Shown: positions 22,560-34,788 of the stretch, piece after piece
How the letters are laid out: the number at the start of each line of letters is the position of its first letter
Position numbering within the stretch: the stretch's first letter is position 1
Assembly: GCA_026874595.1 (NCBI GenBank)
Contig: CM049317.1
Span: 68,136,118-68,200,117 of the forward strand
DNA length: 64,000 nt
Origin: Sipunculus nudus
Lineage: Eukaryota; Annelida; Sipuncula; Golfingiida; Sipunculidae
Reading direction: 5' to 3'
Notes under the pieces: generated by a model
What the model was told of the DNA's origin: nothing
Database searches by the model: none
What the model saw: only the letters and a program-made list of their open reading frames with translations
Position numbers and translations under genes: made by a program

Positions 22560-25500
22560 AAAAAAAAATAAATGAACTGAGGGAATATTGAAAATTCGAG
22601 AATACACCTAGTCAAACCGCCTGATTTTCATTCATAACATTACCTGATTATCCCGTTATACCTGATGCATACATCAATCAGTGCACAGCTGAATCCTTAA
22701 TCAACCAGAGTAGTAATTCAGAAAACAAATTTATCAGGGTCCGACTACACAAACATGAATAAGCATATTGCTGAATCAGCAGATATTTGTGAACGGACGT
22801 GCATCGAATTAGTCCACTTTTTACCACTTTAAAAAGTATCAGTACTCATATATACAGAGCACTACAATGGGCCAAACAACGTGTATTACCTTCACCTGTA
22901 TTCTTTCTTTACGCTGCGACCCGCGTGTCCCCTCAAAAAATCATGGTTTGTTTGGTAGTATAAAACATACAAAAGATAACTGGGTCTATGACCGTGCCAT
23001 ACACCCATCGGAACACTTCCCAGTATCCATTTGTTTGGACCAAGTTTAAAACTTCACCAAAATGAAAACCTATCGTATAGTATACCATAAGTCGCATTAA
23101 TGTGCCTCCTCAATATAAACTGAACGCGTATTTGGAGAATATGAAAGCCTGTTTAAAATAATACCTAGGGCTAAATTCCATATGAATTATTAAGAACCCT
23201 TCTGCGCATACAAATACTAAGGCACGAAATGCATTGTTTATTGACTTGGTTACTTATAACACAGTCTTCAGGATATCCCAGATCGCATTAATAGTGTCAA
23301 TAAACTTAACCGAGCTTATCAAGAAAGGCGGTGCTCAAGCAGAAATACCCGCTACCACAAGTAACAGTTCCAGATGCCAGTCAACATTCTGGCCTTCCTT
23401 GTTGGCCAATGAGCAACTAAAGAGTGTATTTATTCTCTATGAACATACGCGTGGTTTTGTTTACATCACATGTAGGGTTAACAAGAAAGATTAAATGCTA
23501 TTTTTTTACTGATAAGCACATTATCAACAACATTTTGCGTCAAGATGAATATAACAATGACTTCCTAAGGTATATTTAGTATACAAAATTAAAATTTCTC
23601 CAAGTTTACTAAAATCAACTCCAAATGCAAAAAAACTGTTCGAAGTAGAGTTATTTTTGTACAGTTTCGAATGTAAGAGAACCCATCTTCGCTCCGAAAT
23701 CGTGTATTTAATTTGTATTTAAAAATAAAGCCTGTGTAAAATGACACCTAATGTATAATGCCATATCCCATATTTTTTCACTCCATTATGACAAGTCCCA
23801 TGTACTTGTCGTAAAACCTTTTCGAAATAGTACCGTACATATGCGTATGACCACCCGTCATACTGCGACTGTCTTCTTAGTCCCTTACGTCAGCTGTTGC
23901 TTTTATGCAACAGACCCGAATTTAAATTTGATTTTTACAAAATGAACCCTTGAAAATCTTATTTTCAACACTAAAGTGATACGCCGCTGGATAAGATACC
24001 CGATCAGATCACATTGATGACAACGACATGTTTTTTTATGAGTAAAAAAAAAATCTACAGCATTCCTGCTAGCTGCGATGTCTCCTCATGTGGGTGCGTA
24101 TTGTCTTCCCTAATTGGAGCAGTGCCTTCTATTATGCTCCAGCATGCGATACTATATACAGATATACATCTGGCAGAGGCACCTGTCATCAAAACCCTAC
24201 AACAAAACATCAGCTTTAAGTCGCTCCAGAACCCTAAAATAGAATCTGACTGTAGCCAGTGGCCATATTTTCTTCTCCGGGTACTCGAGCCGATCATATT
24301 TTTTTAAACGTTTTATCTGGTGAAAGGTACAGCATTCCACTTTCATATCTCTAATTGCCGCAATTACTTTGGTGTCGCTCCGTTTCTTATACCTTCGTTC
24401 TTTACGGTACATCACCGTAAACGCTGTAAATAACTCAAGCGGTAAATAAAAATAGCAAGCAACATTTCTCCTGTGGCAGTCGTACCCGCATGTATTAGGT
24501 CTATAATTTTCACAACATAGGTTTACTTTTAAGCTGAAACGCTTTCTTTGAAAGGTTGCTTGACAGTTATTACGTTTAAACGAACAAATATTCCACCGTG
24601 CTAGTAAAGGCAGTGCGTTGATATGTACATCTGGTTTGTTGTTTTTATTCTTGCATTTGTCTGAGCTCTCTGGCCATGTTATGCAGCCAAAATATAAACT
24701 AGAACTTCATCCGCTTGCCTGCTTTCCATGAACAGAAACAATCACGCCTGGGTAAGGGGTGCGCACATTTGTGGTCCAGACCTTTAACTGAGGCCTTACT
24801 GCGGTAACCGGTTCGGACAGGCCTCCATCTTACTTACGTGTTCACAAAGGTGAAAAAAATATTAGCCCTCATACATACACACGATTAGTGTGTATTTTCA
24901 AATTAAAAAAAAATAATAATAACTAAAAATTAGTATCGTTACTGCGCTATCGTAGCCAGTGAAAAGACCTATACGTTCACGCACTCGCTTACATTTACAT
25001 AATAAAAAAATTATTAACGAATTTTACATCAACTTTTTTTCTGTTGTTATTCCTACTATTATTTATGACTTACGGATAACCAAGCATTTTCTGAGATACG
25101 TTACAACAAAATAATCCATTTTTTGTGAGCACATCAATTTACGAAGCGGCGTTTCATTTGAGGGTGGTACATGCGTTATTGTACCCGATGAGTGCGATAT
25201 CAAATGCAAATGAGTTAATAAAAGTGCATTGCATAACAAATAACTGTCCAAGCTTCTCTATATAATGGTATGTGTTCAATGTGGCCATGTGTTGGAATCC
25301 GACATGGAATATTTGCTTGCACTGCTTCTATGTTCATCAACATCATTATCGCCATCATCATTATCATCACCATCACCATCGTAATCATGCCTAATACCAT
25401 TATCTCATTATAATAACTGTGTTCCCTTATACACTTAGTTCTGTTATTACAGAAGGTCTGCTCAGTATATACTATTACCTTAACATTCACTCACAACTGA

Positions 25501-26079
25501 ACAAGTAGACTAAAACAAACCACAAAAACAAGCAGCGACACAATAAATCCAGGTCAACAAGTGCAGATTAAAAAGCTCATTTATACACGTCAAAGGTCTG
25601 AAGTATCTACATGGGTCAATGGGTCACATGACCTCAATTTTGATTGGGTCTTGCATGGTATCACGAAGGGTCTGCCGGTTGAGTTGACACGCGAGATGAA
25701 CTCGACCTTAGGCATGACAGGAGTTTGAAGTGACGCACTCCTGTAGCGCGCATATTTACGTGTGTGTGATTGCTGACACTGAGCCGGGGGGACTTGGATA
25801 TCTTCACGTTTATAACATTTATTTTTTGTTTAGTTGGAGCAGCACGGACGTCCATGTGTAAGTTTTACGGGAGCATCTCGAGTTGTCTTGAGAATTCCCC
25901 TTTATAAATCAGTCAAAGATCATTTCTTTTAAGAGTTTGTCCACGGCTTGTAGGTGGCGCTGTGGATTGAATGAGGTTGAAGGTATCCATATCATTAGAC
26001 TGGTGTATCGTTGCCTTCTCCATGAAGATATGCGTTTTTGTTTGTGTTTGTTCACTACATATCTTCTACAATCATGAAC
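22555..26079. other. Unassigned DNA
   Basis: No supported gene over 3.5 kb. Frames at 23,234-23,494 (+) and 24,014-24,307 (+, with an overlapping minus frame at 24,055-24,297) reach 80-97 codons but overlap one another on opposite strands and carry no motif. A cryptic (CAT)n patch lies at about 25,335-25,390. Confidence 0.45.
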
Positions 26080-26385
26080 AAAATCTCATGAAATTTTCTT
26101 AGCCTTTCCTGAATAAGCCAAGGAAAAATTAGTTGGATTTGTGTGCGGATCCGCCCCATGCTCCGGATCCAGGAAGGACATCCAGAAATATTCACAATTG
26201 TACGGTCACATATGCACGAATACGCCTGGGAATATGGACCGAATAAGTGAATGTCTACATGGGGGGGGGGGGGGAATTCTGCACGAACGAACCTGGCAGT
26301 GTGGGCCAAATAAAAGATTGCAAACACATTTTTGGAAGTATCCCACAATAAGGACCGCCCACATGGCGGAGGTCTGCATTCCAGA
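26080..26385 (+). mobile_element. RTE-like LINE 3' terminal fragment (longest copy)
   Basis: Landmarks in order are CATGAAATTTTCTTAGCC, GCCAAGGAAAAATTAG, TTTGTGTGCGGATCCG, CTCCGGATCCAGG, a poly-G tract (26,261-26,274) and ACATGGCGGAGGTCTGC near the end. The series matches my recollection of the conserved 3' untranslated region of RTE-clade LINEs in marine invertebrates. No reverse transcriptase or endonuclease is present. Frames through it (26,055-26,393) are not genes. Confidence 0.6.
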
Positions 26386-28639
26386 AAATGCACATTTCTA
26401 GTTTACAAGATTTCTTGATTTCATTTTTTATACGCACTGGGCCTGGAAAACCTAGAACTCGTCGTTCAGACATTGAAACGAATCTCGCAGGATCTGTCAA
26501 TATTTCATAAATTCTAATTTGAGGCTTTGTTTGGTTGAGCTCGGTAGGTCAACGCATGAACCACTGGACTGTACGTTCTACGCCCTAGTAAAGAGAAGTT
26601 GGTAATTGTATCTATAATTATCTAATTAATTATGAGTCTGAGTGTTTTTAGGAATCCTTTTTTGTACAACGTACACATGTCTCTTGTACTCATACCGGGT
26701 ACATACATATCACAGTGTATGCTATGTACATACAATTTGACTGATCACATACAGATAAATAAAAGTTCCAAGCAATTGTTAGTTTCTATCTATTGTTTGC
26801 GCTCTACACGTTGATTATGTTCTTGTTGACTGGTTGATAATTTGATTACTTATGCCATTCAGTCTGAACCCTACAACCGTGGCACTATAAACAGTCTTTC
26901 TGTGTTTTACTGAATTTCCAATCTTATTAAAGCATCGGAAAAGTGAGTATATAACCTTCATTTATGACGACCCACAAGTAAAAGATACCGACGTACACTG
27001 CAAAGGTCCTTCACAGCGGGAGGCTACATATAATGTAATGAGATTAATACTGACTTCTATCATAAACAGGTCACGGAGGGAATGAAGCCCTTGGGTCACT
27101 GAGGCGTACAGCAGACGTGTAATTTCAACACAAAGTCACAATCTGTGTATGGTAGGTTCAGATCTGGAGCCCCCTAAACGAAGGGACGTGTGTTTATTTA
27201 TTAATGGTTGTTATAAATATCAATAGCCAACAATCAATTGGCTTCTAACAGTGCCTTGCTGTAACGACCCATACGTACCTTAGCTAGTCTAGATAAGAGA
27301 CACCATAAACCGGCCGACAAGCACTTTGCAACCTAACGAAATCTCGTCGGTAAGAGAAAACACCATGTTTTACAACGTGATATATCTCCTATTTAAACTT
27401 CCCAGTTCGTTGGCAAACTGGACTTTATTTTTTCTATGATATGATTAATAAAATGATAGGAATAATATAATGTTTATTAAGTATGTTATGTATATAAAAG
27501 AATTTTCGCATTTTACCAGCGTGCTTGCATGTTACACATTGTGTATACAAAACGACAGTCTATATGGTGTTATACATAAGTATATATTTACTGTTTTAAC
27601 CGTTTAAATGTTTTCCCTTTGGATCACATTGCTTCGAACTCGATAACTATTATGATTATATATTATAATATATATATTATATAATATTTTAATAATATAT
27701 ATCATACAGTCGTTTATTCATTTATATAATTATATAATTTATAAAAAATACAATTATCTCAGTTTTTTTATATAACCCTATTTAATAACTTATTATGCCA
27801 TATAATTAAATAGAAATATAAAATTCGTTATATGATTTACGATAAAATATCCCGTTCTCTGTTATTTTATATGAAAAATGTCTATATCATAGTAATCAGT
27901 GGTTTACCATTAATCCGACATGCGGTGTGAAATATTTTTGTTGTAGTCTTTACAGAAGATGGATAAACATGAACTTTTTTTTAATGCTTTCGAGGAATGA
28001 TTCAGTCAAGATGCAACAATGGCAAGGAAATACGACATGAAGATACTCTGTAGACAGGCTCAAAAGTTTAAATTTATCATCTGAGGGTTTAATCTCGAAT
28101 CAGTCGAGAGGAAGTCGAAATAATATACTTGGATGACCACGTCCGTGTCGGTAAATGACAATGCGATGATGCAATTGTAAAATTTTTAATCCATTTATCT
28201 GAAAATGATATGCATAATAACCATATATCTGATCTGCAGTTGAATATACACATTAAACTTGACGTGGTTTTACTCATATCTAATGTTTTACAAATTATTA
28301 CATGTTATGTCTACTTTTTAATATCATAGTATGACATGAAATGTTATCTACTGTAACTGTTCGTTTGTTATGTCTGGCCGGGTGTCACTTAAAATGTCAC
28401 ACATGGAATGCAACGCCACCCAATGCCGAACATCCCCAGCTGGCTGTCACGAGAATGAAAATCTCTTAAACTACTTTGACCTACAAATACAGATATAAAT
28501 GAGTTTAAAGTATAGACGATACAATATTGTCGTGTGCCAAATATAGTTAACTGCAAAAACAAAACAACATGGGTGGCAAAATTTTCTCTACAATATCTTA
28601 ATCCATCTATTTGGGTGATACGTGTATATCGTTGACATC
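26386..28639. other. Unassigned AT-rich DNA
   Basis: No gene seen. A degraded tRNA-like stretch at about 26,533-26,585 is too weak to call. The segment 27,640-27,860 is extremely AT-rich with many short palindromes, which could act as a DNA-unwinding or matrix-attachment region; this is speculation from composition. Confidence 0.4.
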
Positions 28640-28740
28640 TTTAGATTTCCGCATCATAAGACTGGCACTCTGAGAGCGCATACCTCCGCTACTTCCAAGA
28701 TCAAAATCCGGATTAGGACTAAATTTTAATCCATGCACCC
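28640..28740 (-). mobile_element. RTE-like LINE 3' end, minus strand
   Basis: Read on the minus strand it gives AATCCGGATTTTGATCTTGG, then GTAGCGGAGGTATGCGCTCT and AGAGTGCC. These are the same terminal words as at 15,840-15,992 and 26,080-26,385, in the expected order. Confidence 0.6.
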
Positions 28741-29289
28741 TAAAATTTATGTATCCCGGTATTTTCCTGATCCATATCCTTTCCTTTCACAGCCTATCAT
28801 TGAGAAAGTGTCAGTGTGTGGATAAACAAACAGACCAACCGACAGACACAAGTGAACATACAGGTTATATGTATACAAAGTTCATCTTACTAGATAAGAT
28901 AAACACTAATAATAACAAGTCTTGGGCAGCCTGTGTCGGTTATGATATTCATAATCTATAACAGAAGTACTTATTGTACTACTTATTCTAAGACATATAT
29001 AATCCCTATAATCCCTGATCAAAGGATCGGGATTTGCACTTGGGATGTTTTAAGACTATATCCCAGCACCTTGCCAATATTAATGCTACGTCCCACTTCT
29101 ATACAATGGAAAAGACTGTTTGCACGCATGTTATATCAAGTACAAAAACAATTGTTTTGGGCCACATACGCTTACCGCGCTTGATTAATTAAATAAACGA
29201 CGTCTGTGTACTTATACTGCTTGCGCTTGCATATATATGCTCCGGTGAAATGTAACCGTCGCGCGTACCTCTTACACTGTAGTGGCACG

Positions 29290-29290
<1 letters not shown>
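28741..29290. other. Unassigned DNA
   Basis: No gene or element recognised. Confidence 0.4.

Positions 29291-29332
<42 letters not shown>
29291..29332. repeat. (TA)n microsatellite
   Basis: 21 TA units followed by ACGCGCG. Confidence 0.95.
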
Positions 29333-29335
<3 letters not shown>

Positions 29336-30195
29336 GCGCGGAGGTAGAAAGATAACACAAACATGTAATTTTCCATCCACAAAATGAGCATGTGTCGTTT
29401 TTTATCATTGCTAGTTAATAAACACGTTTGTAAAACAATAGTCCATTCCATCGATGGATGCTCATTGTTAATTGGATATATTGTCAGATCAGATCAAAAG
29501 TAAGCGACAAAGAAGGAATGAGGCACAGGCTAAATTAACACGAATTAAACCAAAGCCATATTTTCAAAGCCATATTTTCAATCTATTTCAGAAATGCAAT
29601 AAAATCAAAGTCTGGCAAATCATATTTTTCACAACATCTCAGTCTCACAGTTGAAGGTCACTGGTCACATGCAAAAAATCTACGTTTTAAAGCTCCTGAT
29701 AAATTCCTCAGTGTCATAAATATTCTGAAAACATAACCAGCAAATTGGAAAAGGCAGCTCGTGCGGAGGCTATATATGTTACTTGGCCTAATACCCAAAA
29801 AAAATTAAGCTGTACAATTCGATTCTTGTCCTGAACTTGTTTTCAGCTGATATAATTGGCTTTTATTCATTTATCCCTCTGTTGTAGCAGTGTATGTATG
29901 TGATGATATATGAGTTGTAGAAAATAATCACCGAAGTTCAATGGGCATCAACTGATGGTGCGATTTAAATTATAATCTGAAACTGGGCTTCATATGCTAA
30001 TGTGCTTCCCGGATAGTGTATGGAACTACAAATCCAAAAAAGGCAAATTTAAAAATACGTTATATCAAAAGTTACCTTGCAACCACCATGTGTGGTTTAG
30101 AAGATATCTCCCAGTGTGTTTTAATAATTAAAACCTAGTTAAATTGTACACGTTTGCCGGACGAGATGTTTAAGCTGAGAGTACCATTTCGCTGT
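29333..30195. other. Unassigned DNA
   Basis: No gene recognised. A small tandem duplication of AAAGCCATATTTTC lies near 29,550-29,580. Confidence 0.4.
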
Positions 30196-30585
30196 GGTCA
30201 TAACATACAGTTCGGGTTGCTGCAGTCATTACATAAGGTGCGGGTTGCTGTGGTCATTACATAAGGTGCGGGTTGCTGTGGTCATTACATTCGGTGCGGG
30301 TTGCTGTGGTCAATACATACGATGCGGGTTGCTGTGACTATAACATAAGGTGCGGGTTGCTGCGGTCATAACATGGGGGGAGGGGGGGGGGGCGGTGCGG
30401 GTTGCTGCGGTCATTAAATACGGTGCGGGTTGCTGCGGTCATAACATACGGTGCGGGTTGCTGCGGTCATAACATACGGTGCGGGTTGCTATGGTCATAT
30501 CATACGGTGCGGGTTGCTGCGGTCATAACATGGGGGGGGGGGGGGGACGGTGCGGGTTGCTGCGGTCATTAAATACGGTGCGGGA
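30196..30585 (+). repeat. 28-bp G-rich minisatellite
   Basis: About 14 units of 28 bp with the core GGTGCGGGTTGCTGCGGTCA followed by TAACATAC. Two units carry poly-G expansions (about 30,375-30,393 and 30,532-30,546) in the same place within the unit, about 157 bp apart. This indicates that the expanded unit was copied along with its neighbours. Confidence 0.92.
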
Positions 30586-30849
30586 AGCATGCTGTGCTGG
30601 ACTGGTCCAACGATCTATTTTTTTGTTCGTTGAGTAATAAAGGGCTGTATTACATTTACATTAAGTGCTACATTATCACGTTGTAGTGACAATGGCATTA
30701 CACACATATAGTAAATTTAAATATATGATAAAGTTAATTTTTATTTAAAAGAAGTGCATGGGTCTTTATAATGATCCATAAGATCAACATGCCTAAAACG
30801 CAAAATTATTCATGTGATCATGCGATCTACGCGGATTGAATACGGGGTA

Positions 30850-31660
30850 TCCCTGTCAGATACTTTGGAGCTAACGCTTAATACAGGGCGTCTCTATCCG
30901 ATATGACGCTATTGACGTTAAGAGGGGGTATCTCTCGTACACCCAAGTTGCTGTTCCATGGCACAGGGCGTCTCGATCTGACATGACGCCGTTGACGCCA
31001 AGAGGGGCATCTCTCGTACACGACTCTGCTGACGCCTCAAAAAGGACGTCTCTATCCGATATGACGCTATTGACGCCAAGAGGGGGTATCTCTCGTACAC
31101 GACGCTACTGACACCTAATAAAGGGCGTCTCTATCCGATATGACGCTATTTACGCCAAGAGGGGGTATCTCTCGTACACCCAAGTTGCTGTTCCATGGCA
31201 CAGGGCGTCTCTATCCGATATGACGCCGTTGACGCCAAGAGGGGCATCTCTCGTACACGACTCTGCTGACGCCTAATAAAGGACGTCTCTGTTCGATATG
31301 ACGCTATTTACGCCAAGGGGGATATCTCTCGTACACCAAAGTTGCTGTTCCATGGCACAGGGCGTCTCTATCTGACATGACGCCGTTGACGCCAAGAGGG
31401 GCATCTCTCGTACACGACTCCGCTGACGCCTAATAAAGGACGTCCCTATCCGACATGACGCTATTGACGCCAAGGGGGGTATCTCTCGTACACGACGCTA
31501 CTGACACCTAATAAAGGGCGTCTCTATCCGATATGACCCCGTTGACGCCAAGAGGGGTATCTCTCGTACACGACGCTACAGACATTTAACAAAGGGCGTC
31601 TCTTTCCGATATGACGCCTAGAGGAAGGAATTCTCTGGGCGAAATAACGCCACTGACACC
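30850..31660 (+). repeat. 79-bp minisatellite built from two ~40-bp subunits
   Basis: About ten 79-bp units. Each has half A (GGGCGTCTCTATCCGATATG, then ACGCTATTGACGCCAAGAG) and half B (GGGTATCTCTCGTACACGAC, then GCTACTGACACCTAATAAA). The halves align with each other, so the 79-mer is a dimer. A variant B half containing GTTGCTGTTCCATGGCACAG occurs at about 30,945, 31,182 and 31,340, spaced 237 and 157 bp apart (three and two units). Short minus-strand frames through it are not genes. Confidence 0.9.
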
Positions 31661-32330
31661 AGGTGCAATTCAACTTATTCTGTTTTCCTATTCCTTTTTG
31701 TCTCTGTCCTATATTCCTACATCTTATTCAGAAGACCTACTTTTTCCTGTAATTTATTTGCTTTGAAACGTGTTATTTCAAAGGTCATGTACTTCTGTGA
31801 AAGTGTGATATTTATTACTAGTGAACAATTATGGACAACAGGAGCACCCTCCATGTGATCTCGATACAATAAAGGAACAAACAGAACTACTCTCATGCGG
31901 TCTGGTATCTTATCTACAATCTTTTATAGGAGGGAATGTCATACTACATCTGACATAATGGGAAAGTATAACTGGCTATGTGACAGAGCTGTAGGGATGA
32001 AAGAAAGAGTAGTATGAGTGCAAGCAATGTCGCTATATCATATACAAAGATTTCAGTCCTACTTTTTTCCCTGTTTTTGTCCATCTATTTTCCTACTTCT
32101 GTTTCGGCTTTTTCTTTTTATCCATTCATACTTTTGTCCTACTCTCCCCTTCTTATTTTCGTTTCGTCCCATTCCTATTTTTGTCCCTTCATTTTCCCCA
32201 CACAAGTCCTGTCTTTTTCCTTATTTCCATCCCTTCATCTGTCCTACTTTTTTCCTTACACTTTCCAATTGTTACCCTACTTTGATGACAGCCTGCGGCT
32301 TGAAGGGCACCTCTGTCCGCTTAATTGAAT
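31661..32330. other. Pyrimidine-rich spacer between minisatellites
   Basis: The segment 32,050-32,290 is almost purely pyrimidine-rich, with repeated words such as TTTTGTCCC and CCTACTTTT. The hydrophobic Phe/Ser/Leu frame it yields on + is compositional. Confidence 0.6.
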
Positions 32331-32334
32331 TTGA

Positions 32335-32860
32335 TGCCCAGTGGAAGGGTACAGCTATTCTTTACAATGCCTTTGATACCTGGGGGGAGGCATCACTTTC
32401 CGTGACAAAGCCTTTGACGCCTAGTCATAGTGGAACGGTAACTCTATGCGTTGCAGTTAGTTCCTTTAACGCCGGAGGCAGGGAACCACTTTCAGGCACA
32501 ATGTCTTTGACGCCTTCTGGAAGGGTACCGCTATCCGGCACAATGCCTTTGACGCCTTCTGGAAGGGTACCGCTATCCGGCACAATGCCTTTGACGCCTC
32601 CTGGAAGGGTACCGCTATCCGGCACAATGCCATTGACGCCTTCTGGAAGGGAACCGCTATCCGGCACAATGCCTTTGACGCCTTCTGGAAGGGTACCGCT
32701 ATCCGGCACAAAGCCTTCGACGCCTTCTGGAAGGGTACCGCTATCCGGCACAATGCCTTCGACGCCTTCTTGAAGGGTACCGCTATCCAGCACAAGGCCT
32801 TTGATGCCTAGTGAGAATCCACCGCTGTCCGGTAGAATGCCAGTGATGCCCAGTGGAAGG
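32335..32860 (+). repeat. 42-bp minisatellite
   Basis: About 12 units of 42 bp. The central units begin CCTTTGACGCCTTCTGGAAG and continue GGTACCGCTATCCGGCACAA TG. The outer units are more diverged, as expected of array edges. The length is a multiple of three, so three frames stay open across it, including a minus-strand frame of 14-residue repeats (GTLPEGVKGIVPDS). Unit differences mostly change that residue sequence (K/E/N, T/S, E/G, P/Q), which argues against selection on a protein. It resembles the 79-bp array in sharing CTATCCG and TTGACGCC at matching spacing. Confidence 0.9.
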
Positions 32861-32920
32861 TCAACACTGGCCGATACAGTGAACAAGCTTTGTCAAATGA
32901 AACACCATTAACTTACAATA

Positions 32921-33087
32921 GGGTAACACCCCGTGGATGACGTCCCTAGCGAGTCTGTAACACATACAACCACAATGACGTAAAAAAACTGCATGGTATT
33001 TCCTTCTGCATGATACGAAGTCTCTCTACCAACTACAGAAGAAGAGGATACCTGTCCGTCAGGGTCAACGGACTCAGCACAATATCC
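32921..33087 (-). CDS. Possible exon of unknown protein (speculative)
   Basis: On the minus strand an open stretch reads YCAESVDPDGQVSSSSVV and onward to a hydrophobic FFYVIVVVCV segment. It ends at ATT followed by GTAAGT, a consensus 5' splice donor (near 32,920). A TTTAG acceptor-like site near 33,088 would give a phase-1 start, which is compatible with the phase-1 end of the exon at 36,034-36,274 on the same strand. The polypyrimidine tract is weak, the family is unrecognised, and phase agreement occurs one time in three by chance. It could equally be noise. Confidence 0.15.
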
Positions 33088-33171
33088 TAAAGCTGTGCTT
33101 GTACGAGGAGCCTTAAGGAAGGAAGACCTTAACCACAATATCGGCGTGTGGCTACCCGGTACCACTCCCAA

Positions 33172-33871
33172 ACAAAAAAAGGGAGATAAAAATTACTGTA
33201 TCCCTTTAATTCACAATAAGTCTACAACGAGGTTGTGTCGTCCAATGTAGTGACGTCCATGTGATCGGGAACGAGTTTAACAATATATGACCACACTGTG
33301 GTCACTGTCCGTCAGGAAATCGATATTTATGGCAAGGTCACAAGAATATTTGCCTATATAGTGCGCCTCGGGGAAAACTGAGGTTACCAAACCTCCATTT
33401 TACGTGCCCTTCCAAATGTAACGATGACATGCAGTTCTTCCCGCTGTTATCTCTTACAAATGACTCTTACATTAACACAGTACGCTTAGGCCGCGAATCG
33501 CAAGTGGACTTCGATTCAATTTCATTATCGTTTATTACCATATAATTCTCGATTCAATTTTGGCAAACATTTATAATAGTATTTCAGAGTATAATTTACT
33601 TATAGTTTTCTTCTCAGGCTATGTATGCTAAAACGAATGTTTTAATGAAGCTTACGCAGAACTAGCTAAAAATGATCGAATGCATTCGTACGTTAACATT
33701 AAGTATAGGATATCAGGTGCCTTTCATTGTTAATTTATACCAATTACTACATTATGTTTCATGTTTATTTCTCTTTTGGTATGAGCTAAAGATAAAAATG
33801 TCCGAAAATGGCAGTAAAGGCAATAACTGCAGTTAACCTATTATTTCTTTCCCGATTCGATTGTAAATTAA
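33172..33871. other. Unassigned DNA
   Basis: No gene. A 17-bp palindrome TGACCACA-C-TGTGGTCA lies at 33,288-33,304. Confidence 0.4.
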
Positions 33872-34093
33872 AAGAAGCGGATCCAAAGGGAAGAGGGTCC
33901 ATGCATGGGGTCCGGATCGCCACCCTCTTTTTCAGCTCCCGCAATCTTTTTTTTCAGACCAATTTTCGCGGCGTGAACGTCACCCTTTTCCGGACGTGGT
34001 GACCTTGTTTTGGGCTTTGTCATTTATCCTGCTGAGTTGGGAACCCCCCCCCCCCCCCCCCCCTTCCCCTCCTGTTTCCTAGATCCGCCCCTG
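33872..34093. mobile_element. MITE-like element with GCGGATC ends
   Basis: The left end has GAAGCGGATCCAAAGGG and the right end CTAGATCCGCCCCTGG, which reads CCAGGGGCGGATCTAG on the other strand. This decayed inverted repeat of CAGGGGCGGATC type surrounds a 20-base poly-C at 34,044-34,063. CAGGGG-type termini are typical of hAT elements, but no 8-bp target duplication is clear. Confidence 0.4.
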
Positions 34094-34646
34094 GAACATT
34101 GTTGTTTTTTTCTCTAGACTGATTTAATCTCTATCACGCGTCGGAACTGTTATCTAGTGTAATATATGTAGAAGCCTGAGTGACCATATTGCATCTATAA
34201 ACTGTGTTATAGTATGTGGATCCCCTCGCTCTCAGATTTGCTTTTAGTCAGTGGTCAGTTATAGAGTAATTGATAGTTGAACTGAAAGATCCAGGACTGT
34301 CTTAAGACGTGCATCGCCTATTTATTAGATTTTCCGTGGTGCTGCCTCGTTTATATGCGATACCCAGCCTTTTTATAATGTGTGCCTAACAGAGACCTTC
34401 AGTGCTGGATCAAAACTAAGAATTCACCCCATATATCATGTAAACACACACACTGACTGAACTTACTGACAGTGAGACTGGTTATGTTTGTATCTGATCA
34501 GAACATTTCCCGCCTGAGGTTTAATGCAGTGGTATAATGTGAATATCGTCAAAATGATTTTAATGTATATGGTATATACGCAGCCTTTGTCACATTACTA
34601 CACAAAGAGAAATTTCTTTGATATTTACCTGCGCATGCAGGCACAA
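34094..34646. other. Unassigned DNA
   Basis: No gene or element recognised. Confidence 0.4.
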
Positions 34647-34708
34647 TCTCTCTCTCCCACCCTCCCTCCTTCCCTCTCTCTCTCTCTCTCTCTCTCACAT
34701 ATACTGGT

Positions 34709-34785
<77 letters not shown>
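34647..34785. repeat. (TC)n followed by (TA)n microsatellite
   Basis: TC-rich run at 34,647-34,696, then a pure TA run at 34,713-34,785 (about 36 units). The same order, TC then TA, recurs at 51,299-51,416. Confidence 0.95.

Positions 34786-34788
<3 letters not shown>

Noticed and set aside
26533-26585. Degraded tRNA or SINE head on +
   Set aside because: A loose A-box-like GAGCTCGGTAGGTCAACGC is present, but the expected B box reads TTCTACGCC and is too diverged to support a call.
27640-27860. Replication origin or matrix-attachment region
   Set aside because: Only AT richness and short palindromes support it, which is not specific in a genome with this many TA tracts.
32018-32773. 251-codon open frame on +, the longest in the window
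   Set aside because: It joins a pyrimidine-rich low-complexity tract to the 42-bp minisatellite. There is no domain and the competing frames are equally open.
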